Assembly (NCBI RefSeq): GCF_003892345.1
Contig: NZ_RRUE01000001.1
Location: 837,008 to 901,007 of the forward strand
Origin: Lautropia dentalis
Lineage (GTDB): Bacteria > Pseudomonadota > Gammaproteobacteria > Burkholderiales > Burkholderiaceae_E
DNA: 64,000 nt
Reading direction: 5' to 3'
A program made the translations under genes and the position numbers. Under the pieces are notes generated by a model. The model was not told where the DNA came from. It was given only the letters and a program-made list of their open reading frames with translations, and made no database searches. Shown here piece after piece: positions 16,934 to 25,782 of the stretch (position 1 is the first letter of the stretch; every line of letters begins with the position of its first letter).

Positions 16934-16961
16934 GGATTCGTCCATGACACGCTCTACAATG
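16934..16961 (+). repeat. Copy of a dispersed ~30 nt intergenic motif
   Basis: Reads GATTCGTCCATGACACGCTC followed by TACAATGG. One of about nine related copies in the window with consensus GAATGAGTCCATGACACGCTC then TAGAATG. Here it lies about 90 bases before yejA on the same strand; the terminal TACAAT could act as a -10 box. Confidence 0.5.
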
Positions 16962-17052
16962 GCGGCTGGCGTTTTCTGTGTGTTGACGGATGGTTGCGTG
17001 CATCGAGGGCCCCGGGGGGGGCGGGGAACAGGGAGTTGCGCCCCGGGGGGGC

Positions 17053-18891
17053 ATGTCCCGCCGGGACTGGCTGCAGGGCATGCTCGGTCTCGGGGCGCTG
17101 GGGCTGCTCGGCTGGCCGGAGCGCCCGGCATGGGCGGCCCATGCGCTGTCCTGGGGCGGCGAGCCGCGCTATTCCGAATCCTTCCCCCATTTCGACTATG
17201 TGCGCCCCGATGCCCCGCGTGGCGGCATGGTGCGGCTGGCGGGTTTCGGCACCTTCGACTCGCTCAACCCCTTTGCGCTGCGGGGCATGCCGGCCGCCGG
17301 GCTGGGCACGCTGATGTTCGAGTCGCTGGGTGTGGCCAGCTGGGACGAACCCTTTTCCATCTATGGCCTGCTGGCCGAGGACATGATCCTGGCCGACAAC
17401 CGCCTCTCGGTGATGTTCAAGCTGCGCGTCGAGGCCCGCTTCAACGACGGCTCGCCGGTGCTGGCCGAGGATGTACGCCATTCGTTCGAATCCGTCACTG
17501 GGCCGAAGGGCTTTCCGATGCTGCGCCAGTATTTCGGCGACGTGGCCCGGGTGGAGGTGATGGATGACCGGCTGGTGCGCTTTTTCTTCAAACGGCCCAA
17601 CCCGGAGCTGCACCTGATCCTCGCCAAGGATCTGCCCATCTTCTCGCGCAGCTGGGGCAACGGCAAGACGCTCGATGCCATCGCCCACGAGTATCCGGTC
17701 ACCAGTGGCCCCTATGTCATCGATGATCTCGACTTGGGCAAGCGCATCGGGTTCCGGCGCGTCGAGAATTACTGGGCCGACGGGCTGCCGGTGCGCCGGG
17801 GCATGTTCAACTTCGGCCGGGTGGTGTTCAAGTATTTTCGCGACGAGACGGCCCGGCTCGAAGGCTTCAAGGCCGGCGAGTTCGACTGGCTGTTCGAGAA
17901 CTCGGCCCGCAACTGGGCGCGGGGCCATGTGGGCAGCCGTTACCTCAGCGGCGAGATCATCAAGCGCAGCTTTCCCCAGTCGAACGTGAGCGGCATGCAG
18001 GGCTATGCGCTGAACACGCGCCGGCAGCTCTTTCGGGATGTGCGGGTGCGCGAGGCGCTGGCGCTGGCCTTCGATTTCGACTGGCTCAACCGGCAGGTGT
18101 TCTACGGCCAGTACACGCGTACGCGCAGCTATTTTGCCAACAGCCCGATGGCAGCCACCGGTGCGCCGGATGCAGACGAAACCCGCTTTCTGCAGAGCCT
18201 GAAGACGCCGCTCGACCCGTCGCTGTTCGAGGCCGTGCCGGAAGTGCCCGACACGCCGGATGCCCAGACCCTGCGCAGCAGCCTGCGGCGCGCCCAGCAG
18301 CTGCTGGCCGCGGCGGGCTGGAAGGTGGGGGACGATGGCCGGCTGCGCAATGCGGAGCGGCAGCCGTTCCAGTTCGAGGTGCTGAATTTTTCGCCGACCT
18401 TCGAACGGGTGGCCACGCCCTGGGTGCACAGCCTGGCCCGGCTGGGCATCCGTGTGCGGCTGCGCACCGTGGATCCGGCGCTTTACCAGAAACGGATGGA
18501 TGCCTTCGATTTCGACGTGACCACGGCCATCTACCCGATGAGTGCCACGCCCGGCAACGAGCTGTGGCAGATGGTGGGCTCGGCCGGGGCCAGCGAGGAG
18601 GGCTCGTCCAACTACGCGGGCATTGCCGATCCGGTGGTGGACGAGATCATCGGCCGCATTCTGGCGGTGAAATCGCGCGAGGAGCTGGAGGTGGCGGCCC
18701 GGGTGCTCGACCGGGTGCTGCGCCATGGCTGGTACATGGTGCCGCAGTTTCACAGCAGCAGCTATCGCGTGGCCTTCGATTACCGGCTGCGCTATCCCAC
18801 CGTGCTGCCGCTCTTCTACGACCCGCAGTCCTGGATGCTGCAGACCTGGTGGTTCGACCCGGACGCAAGGCCGCAACCGCCGGAGGAATGA
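17053..18891 (+). CDS. yejA: Peptide ABC transporter substrate-binding protein, YejA-like
   Basis: Periplasmic binding protein of an oligopeptide importer of the Yej class, which in enterobacteria takes up peptides and microcin C. The 612-residue protein has an SRRDWLQ start resembling a Tat signal, a hydrophobic core and an AWAAHA-type cleavage region, then an SBP_bac_5 domain with [26 protein letters not shown], the typical YejA opening. Start chosen at 17053, just after a G-rich stretch; an ATG at 16990 would add 21 residues before the signal. It is the first gene of a four-gene + strand operon. Confidence 0.88.
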   Translation: MSRRDWLQGMLGLGALGLLGWPERPAWAAHALSWGGEPRYSESFPHFDYVRPDAPRGGMVRLAGFGTFDSLNPFALRGMPAAGLGTLMFESLGVASWDEPFSIYGLLAEDMILADNRLSVMFKLRVEARFNDGSPVLAEDVRHSFESVTGPKGFPMLRQYFGDVARVEVMDDRLVRFFFKRPNPELHLILAKDLPIFSRSWGNGKTLDAIAHEYPVTSGPYVIDDLDLGKRIGFRRVENYWADGLPVRRGMFNFGRVVFKYFRDETARLEGFKAGEFDWLFENSARNWARGHVGSRYLSGEIIKRSFPQSNVSGMQGYALNTRRQLFRDVRVREALALAFDFDWLNRQVFYGQYTRTRSYFANSPMAATGAPDADETRFLQSLKTPLDPSLFEAVPEVPDTPDAQTLRSSLRRAQQLLAAAGWKVGDDGRLRNAERQPFQFEVLNFSPTFERVATPWVHSLARLGIRVRLRTVDPALYQKRMDAFDFDVTTAIYPMSATPGNELWQMVGSAGASEEGSSNYAGIADPVVDEIIGRILAVKSREELEVAARVLDRVLRHGWYMVPQFHSSSYRVAFDYRLRYPTVLPLFYDPQSWMLQTWWFDPDARPQPPEE

Positions 18892-18893
18892 TC

Positions 18894-19949
18894 ATGTCGA
18901 GTTACATACTGCGCCGGCTGGCGCTGATGGTGCCCACGCTGCTGGGCATTCTGCTGGTGAGCTTCGTGGTCATCCAGTTCGTGCCGGGTGGCCCGGTGGA
19001 GCAGGTGGTGCAGAGCCTGCGCGGCGGTGGGCAGGGTGGCGAGGTGGCGGCGGCAGCCTCTGCTCCCGGCTATCGGGGGGCACAGGGGGTGGATGCACGG
19101 CAGCTGGCCGAAATCAAAGCGTTCTATGGTTTCGACAAACCGGCCACCACGCGCTTCGTCGAGATGGTGGGGCGCTATCTGCGTTTCGATCTGGGCGAGA
19201 GTTTTCATTACCAGCAGTCGGTGGGCTCGCTGATCCTGCAGAAGCTGCCGGTTTCCATCAGCCTCGGGGTGTGGAGTTTTCTGATCGTCTATCTGGTGTC
19301 CATTCCGCTGGGCATTGCCAAGGCGGTGCGCGATGGCAGCCGTTTCGATCTCTGGACCACCACGGCCATTCTGGTGGGCTATGCCATACCGGGCTTCGTG
19401 CTGGGTGTGGCGCTGCTGGTGCTGTTTGGCGGTGGCTCGTTCCTGTCGTGGTTTCCGCTGCGTGGCCTGACCTCCGATGACTGGGCGTCGCTGAGCCTCT
19501 TTGGCAAGGTGATGGATTATTTCTGGCATCTGGCGCTGCCGCTCCTCTGTCTGGTGGCGGGCAGCTTTGCCGTCACCACGCTGCTGACCAAGAACGTGAT
19601 GCTCGAAGAGATTCGCCGCCAGTACGTGGCCACGGCGCGGGCCAAGGGCCTGCCCGAGCGGCGCATCCTGTACCGGCACGTGCTGCGCAATGCGCTGATT
19701 CCGCTGGTGACGGGGTTTCCGGCGGCCTTCGTGGGGGCTTTCCTTACCGGCTCGCTGCTGATCGAGACGCTGTTCTCGCTGGACGGGCTGGGGCTGCTGT
19801 CGTATGAATCGGTGGTGCAGCGGGATTATCCGGTGGTGCTGGGCATGCTCTATCTGTTTTCGCTGATCGGGCTGCTGACGAAGCTCATCACCGACATTGC
19901 CTACACGTGGGTGGACCCGCGCGTGAAATTCAGCGGATCGGGGCGGTGA
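18894..19949 (+). CDS. yejB: Peptide ABC transporter permease, YejB-like
   Basis: Inner-membrane permease of the importer. It has an N-terminal helix (YILRRLALMVPTLLGILLVSFVVIQF), an OppB-type periplasmic segment and the BPD_transp_1 domain with the EAA-type loop EEIRRQYVATARAKGLPERRI near residue 240. The ATG at 18894 has GGAGG (18882-18886) 7 bases before it; the ATG at 18888 is too close to that site. About 351 residues, with about 6 membrane helices. It begins 2 bases after yejA ends. Confidence 0.9.
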   Translation: MSSYILRRLALMVPTLLGILLVSFVVIQFVPGGPVEQVVQSLRGGGQGGEVAAAASAPGYRGAQGVDARQLAEIKAFYGFDKPATTRFVEMVGRYLRFDLGESFHYQQSVGSLILQKLPVSISLGVWSFLIVYLVSIPLGIAKAVRDGSRFDLWTTTAILVGYAIPGFVLGVALLVLFGGGSFLSWFPLRGLTSDDWASLSLFGKVMDYFWHLALPLLCLVAGSFAVTTLLTKNVMLEEIRRQYVATARAKGLPERRILYRHVLRNALIPLVTGFPAAFVGAFLTGSLLIETLFSLDGLGLLSYESVVQRDYPVVLGMLYLFSLIGLLTKLITDIAYTWVDPRVKFSGSGR

Positions 19950-19953
19950 ACGG

Positions 19954-21153
19954 ATGATGACGCAGAACCGGCGCATTTCACCGCCCTCGCAAGGCGCAGA
20001 CGCCATGGCAACGCCTTCGCAAGGGGCAGACCCCATGGTTGAGCCCGTGACGGAAGGCGCCGTTTCCATGGCGCAAGGGAGCGTTTCCGGCGTGGTGGCC
20101 GATGGGGCTGTCGTGCCGGCAGGGGCCGGCGTGCGGGCGCATTCACCTGCCCGGCGTGCCTGGCAGCGCTTCAGGCGCCACCGGCGTGGCTACATCAGCC
20201 TGTGGATCTTTGCCATCCTGTTTGGCGTGTCGCTGTTTGCCGGCGTGCTCTCCAACGACCGGCCGCTGCTGGCAAGCTACGACGGCAACCTGTATGTGCC
20301 GCTCTGGAAGGATTATCCCGAAACCACCTTCGGGGGGGATTTCAACGCGCCCACCGAGTGGCACGACCCGTTCATCCGGCAGCAGTTCCAGAAGGGCGGC
20401 AACTGGCTGCTGTGGCCGCTGAACCGCTACAGTTTCAATACGCTCAACTACTATGCCGAGCTGCCCAATCCGGCACCGCCGTCGGCGCAGAACGTGCTGG
20501 GCACCGACGACCGGGGGCGCGACGTGCTGGCCCGGCTGCTGTATGGCTTCCGGCTGTCGGTGCTGTTCGGGCTGGCGCTCACCGCCATCGGCACGGGGCT
20601 GGGCATCGTGATGGGGGCGCTGCAGGGCTATTTTGCGGGGCGTGTGGACATCACGCTGCAGCGGTTCATCGAGGTGTGGTCGGCCATTCCGGAGCTGTAC
20701 CTGCTGCTCATCCTGGCCTCGGTGTTCGAGCCGGGCATCGGCGTGCTGCTGGTGACCCTGTCGCTGTTCGGCTGGATGGGGCTGTCCGACTACGTGCGGG
20801 CCGAATTCCTGCGCAACCGGCAGCTGGAATTCGTGCAGGCCGCGCGTGCGCTGGGGCTGCCCCGGCGCACCATCATCCTGCGGCACATCCTGCCCAATTC
20901 GCTCACGCCGGTGCTGGCCTTTCTGCCGTTCCGGATGAGTGCCGCCATCGTGGCGCTGGCCAGTCTGGATTTTCTGGGGCTGGGCGTGTCCGAATCGAGC
21001 CCCAGTCTGGGCGAGCTGCTGGCGCAGGGCAAGACCAATCTGGATGCCTGGTGGATTGCGCTGCCCACCTTCGGCGTGCTGGTGGGCATGCTGATGCTGC
21101 TGATCTTCATCGGCGAGGCGCTGCGGGATGCGCTGGATCCGCGCAAACGGTGA
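19954..21153 (+). CDS. yejE: Peptide ABC transporter permease, YejE-like
   Basis: Second permease of the importer, OppC type. The core from about residue 70 has the RFRRHRRGYISLWIF start, the large periplasmic segment NRYSFNTLNYY typical of YejE, the TDDRGRDVLARLLYGFR motif and the EAA loop QLEFVQAARALGLPRRTII. Residues 1 to about 65 are an unusual extension with two copies of a PSQGAD-M motif and much Ala/Val/Gly. Start codons within the extension (for instance near 20005, 20035 or 20068) are possible alternatives. The gene starts 4 bases after yejB. Confidence 0.88.
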   Translation: MMTQNRRISPPSQGADAMATPSQGADPMVEPVTEGAVSMAQGSVSGVVADGAVVPAGAGVRAHSPARRAWQRFRRHRRGYISLWIFAILFGVSLFAGVLSNDRPLLASYDGNLYVPLWKDYPETTFGGDFNAPTEWHDPFIRQQFQKGGNWLLWPLNRYSFNTLNYYAELPNPAPPSAQNVLGTDDRGRDVLARLLYGFRLSVLFGLALTAIGTGLGIVMGALQGYFAGRVDITLQRFIEVWSAIPELYLLLILASVFEPGIGVLLVTLSLFGWMGLSDYVRAEFLRNRQLEFVQAARALGLPRRTIILRHILPNSLTPVLAFLPFRMSAAIVALASLDFLGLGVSESSPSLGELLAQGKTNLDAWWIALPTFGVLVGMLMLLIFIGEALRDALDPRKR

Positions 21154-21163
21154 GGGAGACGAC

Positions 21164-22849
21164 ATGACGAATGAAGGGCACACGCCCCGGGTACCGGGAC
21201 AGGCACCGCAAACCGCCCAGGGCCGGACCCTGCTGGACGTGCGCAACCTGAGCATCGACCTGCCGGGGCCCGACGGTGCGCCGGCGCGCATCGTGCAGGA
21301 CGTGAGCTTTTCCGTGGGGCCGGGCCAGCGTGTGGCGCTGGTGGGCGAATCGGGCTCGGGCAAGACGCTCACGGCCCATGCGCTGATGCGGCTGACCGAA
21401 GGTGCGCAGTACGGGGGCAGCGTGCTGTTCGAGGGGCGCGACATCCTCACGGCCGATGCGCGTGCGCTGCACCAGCTGCGGGGCGGGCAGATAGGCATGG
21501 TGTTTCAGGAACCCATGTCGGCGCTGAACCCGCTGCACACCATCGGCGACCAGATCGGCGAGGTGATGACGCAGCACGAGGGGCTGACACGCGCCCAGGC
21601 GCTGGAACGCACGCTGGAACTGCTGCGGCTGACGCGCATCCAGGATCCGCAGCGCTGTGCGGCCGCGTACCCGCACCAGCTCTCGGGCGGGCAGCGGCAG
21701 CGGGCGCTGATTGCCATGGCGCTGGCCTGCCGGCCGAAGCTGGTGATCGCCGATGAGCCCACCACGGCGCTGGACGTGACGGTGCAGACCAGCATCATGA
21801 AGCTGCTGGCCGACCTGCAGCAGCAGTTCGGCATGGCGGTGCTGCTGATCACGCACGACCTGCCGCTGGTGCGTGCCTTTGCCGAGCAGGTGGTGGTGAT
21901 GCGCCACGGCCGGGTGGTGGAACAGGGGCCAGTGGCCGGGGTGTTCGACGCCCCACGGCACGAATACACCCGGGCGCTGCTGGCGGCCCATCCGAAGCGA
22001 CTGGTGGAGCCCATGGCGGAGGCGCCGTCCGGCACGGAAGATTTTGGCGATCCCGGTTTCATGGTCAGTGCACGCCAGGTGGGCTGCACCTTCGTCAGCC
22101 AGAAGGGCTGGTTTGCCCGCGAACGGACCGAGGTGCTGAAGGATGTCGACCTGCAGGTGCCGGCCGGCACCACGCTGGGGGTGGTGGGCGAATCCGGCTC
22201 AGGCAAGACCACGCTGGCGCTGGTGCTGATGCGCCTGGCTGCCGGCGAGATGCACGGCGAGGTGAGCGTGGCCGGCACGCGCATCGACGCGCTGCCCGAG
22301 CGCACGCTGCGTCCGCTGCGGGCCGGCTTCCAGATGGTGTTCCAGGATCCGTTCAATGCGCTCTCGCCGCGGATGAGCATTGCCGAGATCGTCGGGGAGG
22401 GGCTTTGGCTGCACCGGCCCGATCTGACGGACGACGCGCACCGCACGGCGGTGATCGACGCGCTGCAGGAAGTGGGGCTGGATCCGGCCCTGGTGCTGCA
22501 CTGCTATCCGCATGAACTCTCGGGCGGACAGCGCCAGCGGGTGGCCATTGCGCGGGCGCTGGTGCTCAAGCCCCGCCTGCTGGTGCTGGATGAGCCCACC
22601 TCGGCACTGGACCTGACCGTGCAGCTGCAGGTGCTGAAGCTGCTGGTGTCGCTGCAGCAGAAGCATGGCCTGAGCTATGTGCTGATCACCCACGACATGG
22701 GCGTGATCCGCGCACTGGCACACCAGCTGCTGGTGATGAAGGATGGCGTGGTGGTGGAGCAGGGGACGGTCGAGGATGTCTTCATGGCACCGGCTTCCGG
22801 CTACACGCGCGAGCTGCTGGCCGCGGCGGCATGGCGGGACGCCATCTAG
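21164..22849 (+). CDS. yejF: Peptide ABC transporter ATP-binding protein, YejF-like
   Basis: Fused double ATPase that energises the importer. Two complete ABC domains are present: first GESGSGKTLT, LSGGQRQRALIAMAL and VIADEPTTALD; second [27 protein letters not shown] and LVLDEPTSALD. The 561-residue length equals that of YejF. The ATG at 21164 is preceded by GAGGGAG. Last gene of the operon; it starts 10 bases after yejE. Confidence 0.92.
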   Translation: MTNEGHTPRVPGQAPQTAQGRTLLDVRNLSIDLPGPDGAPARIVQDVSFSVGPGQRVALVGESGSGKTLTAHALMRLTEGAQYGGSVLFEGRDILTADARALHQLRGGQIGMVFQEPMSALNPLHTIGDQIGEVMTQHEGLTRAQALERTLELLRLTRIQDPQRCAAAYPHQLSGGQRQRALIAMALACRPKLVIADEPTTALDVTVQTSIMKLLADLQQQFGMAVLLITHDLPLVRAFAEQVVVMRHGRVVEQGPVAGVFDAPRHEYTRALLAAHPKRLVEPMAEAPSGTEDFGDPGFMVSARQVGCTFVSQKGWFARERTEVLKDVDLQVPAGTTLGVVGESGSGKTTLALVLMRLAAGEMHGEVSVAGTRIDALPERTLRPLRAGFQMVFQDPFNALSPRMSIAEIVGEGLWLHRPDLTDDAHRTAVIDALQEVGLDPALVLHCYPHELSGGQRQRVAIARALVLKPRLLVLDEPTSALDLTVQLQVLKLLVSLQQKHGLSYVLITHDMGVIRALAHQLLVMKDGVVVEQGTVEDVFMAPASGYTRELLAAAAWRDAI

Positions 22850-22905
22850 ATGGCCGGCCCTGTCTGTGGCCGGCACTGCCTGCACACGGTCGGGGCCTCC
22901 GTGGG

Positions 22906-22936
22906 GCGAATGATTCCATGACCCGCTCCAGAACGG
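22906..22936 (+). repeat. Copy of the dispersed ~30 nt intergenic motif
   Basis: Reads GCGAATGATTCCATGACCCG followed by CTCCAGAACGG. It lies in the 255-base gap between yejF and the decayed permease copy, same strand as both. Confidence 0.5.
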
Positions 22937-23104
22937 GGTTGGGAATGCCGGGGGCAGACCGTGACGCCCTGGCACGACATGCTCCCTGCCGGGATCGTGG
23001 GATTGGCAGGCATTTCGGGCAACCGGTGAAATAATCGGCCGCCGAATGCATGGGAGCCAGGCCGCAGGGCTTTTGTCGCGGGTTCCCGGGGGAGTGCGTC
23101 GATC

Positions 23105-24705
23105 ATGGGGCCCGGGATCCCTGTCATTTATCGCAAGGCGCTGCGTGATCTCTGGCAGCTGCGCAGCCAGGCGCTGGCCATCGTGGGCGTGGTGATGGCC
23201 GGCATTGCCATGCTGACCATGCTGCAGATCGCCTTTCACTCGCTGCTGGCCAGCCGCGATCACCTGTTCTCGGCCGCCCAGGGCAATCTGCCCGATGTCT
23301 GGGTGTCGCTCAAGCGGGCACCCGAGGCGGTGGCCCGGCAGGTCGCGGCACTGCCCGGGGTGGCCCAGGTGCAGACCCGCATCATGGCCAGTGGCAAGCT
23401 GGCCCTGGCGGGCGTGGATGAACCGCTGCAGACCCAGCTGGTGTCGCTGCCGGACGATGGCCGGCAGCCCGTGCAGAACCGGCTCTTCCTGCAGGCCGGA
23501 CGCCGGCCGGCCCCCTGGTCACGTGATGAGGTGGTGATCAGCGAGGCCTTTGCCGCCGTGCATCACCTGCAGCCCGGCGCCCGGCTGCAGGTCACCGTCA
23601 ATGGCCGCACCCAGGGCTTTCGGGTGGTGGGGGTGGGCGGCTCGCCGGAGTTTCTCTACCAGCTGGCACCGGGCAGCGTGTTTCCCGATCATGCCCATTT
23701 TGCCGTGCTGTGGGTGCCGCGCAGTACCCTGGCCGCTGCCATGAACATGAAAGGGGCGTTCAATGCCCTGTCGGCCACCCTGTCGCGGCAGGGGGCAGCA
23801 CCGGGGCACGAGGCGAACGCGCTGGCCGCCATCGACCATGTGCTGGACCGCTGGGGCGGACTGGGGGCCATCGGCCGGGACGAGCAGATCTCCACCCGCC
23901 GGCTGCGGGACGAACTGGCCCAGATACAAATCAACGTGCGCCTGCTGCCCACCGTCTTTCTGGCGGTGGCCGCCTTTCTGCTGCACGTGGTGTTCACCCG
24001 GCTGGTGGGCCTGCAGCGCGGCCAGATCGCCATCCGAAGGCCTTCGGATACCGCACATCCACCGTGGTACTGCACTATGCCCTGATGGCGGCAACGATCT
24101 GTGTGGCCGGGGCACTGCTGGGCGTGCTGGCCGGCATGGCCGGTGCCAGCCAGGCGGTGCTGCGGGCGGTGCGCGAGCCGGTGGCCCAGGCCATGCGTCC
24201 GCAGCCTCCCGAGCGCTATCGTGTCGCCGGCATCGGGCAGGGACTGGTGGCGCGGTACCTGCCACAGCCGGCACGCATGGTGCTGCGGCATCTGGTGCGT
24301 CATCCGGGCCGGGCGCTGCTGACGGTGGCAGGACTGGCCATGCTGGTGAATTTCGGGGTGGTCTACAACGCGGCGCGCATCACATTGGCCGAACGGATGC
24401 GCGAACTGGCCAGCCTGCGCGTGCTTGGGTTCACGCGCAGCGAGGTGGCACACATCCTGATGGGCGAGATCGGGCTGCTGGTGCTGCTGTCCATTCCGCT
24501 GTCCTTTGCCTGTGGCTGGGGGCTGGGCTGGCTGATGGTGCAGGGCATGCAGAACGACCTGTACCGCGTGCCCCTGACCCTGCCGCCGGAAGGCTACGCG
24601 CTGGCCGCCCTGGTGACGCTGACCTCGACGCTCGTCTCGATGGCAGCGGTGCTGCGGCTGATGAACCGGATGGACATGCTGGAGGTGCTGCAGAACCGGG
24701 TGTGA
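23105..24705 (+). pseudogene. Decayed FtsX-type ABC permease (frameshift plus two in-frame deletions)
   Basis: The DNA is a paralogue of the intact permease at 25766-28378. The first frame (23105-24085) matches its residues from [10 protein letters not shown] to GQIAI; there one base is missing (ATCCGAAGG against ATCCTGAAGG in the intact copy), and the reading continues in another frame from AFGYRT to 24705. Two further losses are in frame: about 40 codons after GALLG, removing a membrane segment, and about 225 codons after GLAM, joining directly to VNFGVVYN. The remaining C-terminal half keeps the FtsX membrane helices. It is almost certainly non-functional as a full permease. Confidence 0.85.
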
Positions 24706-25023
24706 CGGGCATTCATCCTCAGCGGGTTCTGCCCGCTGCTCGCCATCTGCCCGTCTGCCCGACTGTCCGTCTGTCCGTGTTCCGGGTGGAGGAACCGGAA
24801 GATGGCGGGCATCCACACGCTGGTCCGTCTGCCCGTGTTCCGGATGGAAGAGGACGTACTCCGTTCGGGAAAAATGGCGCGCCGGCCGGAGAAAACCGTC
24901 GCGGCAGCAGGGCAGGGCCGACACGTGACGGTGTTACCATGGGCGATAATGGTCACGGATCGTTTCATGGCCCGTCGAGTGGGTCATGGACTCCATTCGA
25001 ACGGGCATGACAGGGGCTTCCGC
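24706..25023. other. Intergenic region with short direct repeats
   Basis: About 320 bases. Contains a dyad CAGCGGG/CCCGCTG (24719-24737) just after the decayed permease, a Cys/Pro-codon-rich stretch with repeated CCGTCTG and a duplicated GTCCGT-TG-CCGTGTTCCGG motif (about 24766-24790 and 24823-24845), and an inverted copy of the 30-nt motif at 24974-25005. No gene is seen. Confidence 0.45.
24974..25005 (-). repeat. Inverted copy of the dispersed ~30 nt motif
   Basis: Read on the - strand: GTTCGAATGGAGTCCATGAC then CCACTCGACGGG. It is the only clear copy in this orientation and faces away from the ATPase gene that starts 19 bases later. Confidence 0.45.
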
Positions 25024-25782
25024 ATGAACGCGACGGGGACGGACACGGGGATGAACGGGACAGGCAGGGCAGAGGCTTCTGCGGTGATGTTCCGTGCCGA
25101 GGGCATCACCCGCGTCTACCGGATGGGTGAGGTGGAGGTGCATGCGCTGCGCGGCATCGACCTCGAACTCCATCCGGGCGAGTTCGTGGTGATTCTGGGG
25201 CCGTCGGGCTGCGGCAAATCGACGCTGCTGAACATCCTCGGCGGGCTGGATGTGCCCACGGCGGGGCGCGTCTGGTACAACGGGCAGGATCTCACTCATG
25301 CCGATGACGGCACGCTCACCCAGTTCCGGCGCGACAACGTGGGTTTCGTCTTCCAGTTCTACAACCTCATTCCCAGCCTGACGGCGCGCGAGAACGTGGC
25401 CATCGTCACCGAGATCGCCCGGCACCCGATGCGCCCCGAGGATGCACTGGCGCTGGTGGGGCTGGATGGCCGGCTGAACCATTTTCCGGCGCAGATGTCG
25501 GGCGGCGAGCAGCAGCGGGTGGCCATTGCGCGCGCCATTGCCAAGCAGCCGGCCGTGCTGCTGTGCGACGAGCCCACCGGGGCGCTCGACTCCGCCACCG
25601 GTGTGCGGGTGCTGACGGCGCTGGATGAGGTCAATGCCTCGCTGGGCACCTGCACGGTGGTCATCACGCACAACGCCGACATCGCCCGCATGGCGCACCG
25701 GGTGCTGACGATGGGCGATGGCCGCATCGTCGACGTGAAGATCAACGAACACCGGTTGAAGGCCGATGAGTTGCGCTGGTGA
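25024..25782 (+). CDS. ABC exporter ATP-binding protein (MacB/LolD type)
   Basis: Cytoplasmic ATPase of a tripartite-type ABC exporter. Walker [13 protein letters not shown], the Q-loop in [18 protein letters not shown], signature [15 protein letters not shown] and Walker [13 protein letters not shown] are all intact; the pattern is that of MacB, LolD and DevA ATPases. The frame is open from 24802 but the upstream part is low in protein character; the ATG at 25024 gives 252 residues, with 25051 and 25087 also possible. The 3' end overlaps the permease start by 17 bases. Substrate unknown. Confidence 0.88.
   Translation: MNATGTDTGMNGTGRAEASAVMFRAEGITRVYRMGEVEVHALRGIDLELHPGEFVVILGPSGCGKSTLLNILGGLDVPTAGRVWYNGQDLTHADDGTLTQFRRDNVGFVFQFYNLIPSLTARENVAIVTEIARHPMRPEDALALVGLDGRLNHFPAQMSGGEQQRVAIARAIAKQPAVLLCDEPTGALDSATGVRVLTALDEVNASLGTCTVVITHNADIARMAHRVLTMGDGRIVDVKINEHRLKADELRW

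Noticed and set aside
16954-18876. 640-codon frame on - opposite yejA
   Set aside because: Shadow frame; yejA has a signal peptide, family motifs and a consistent operon.
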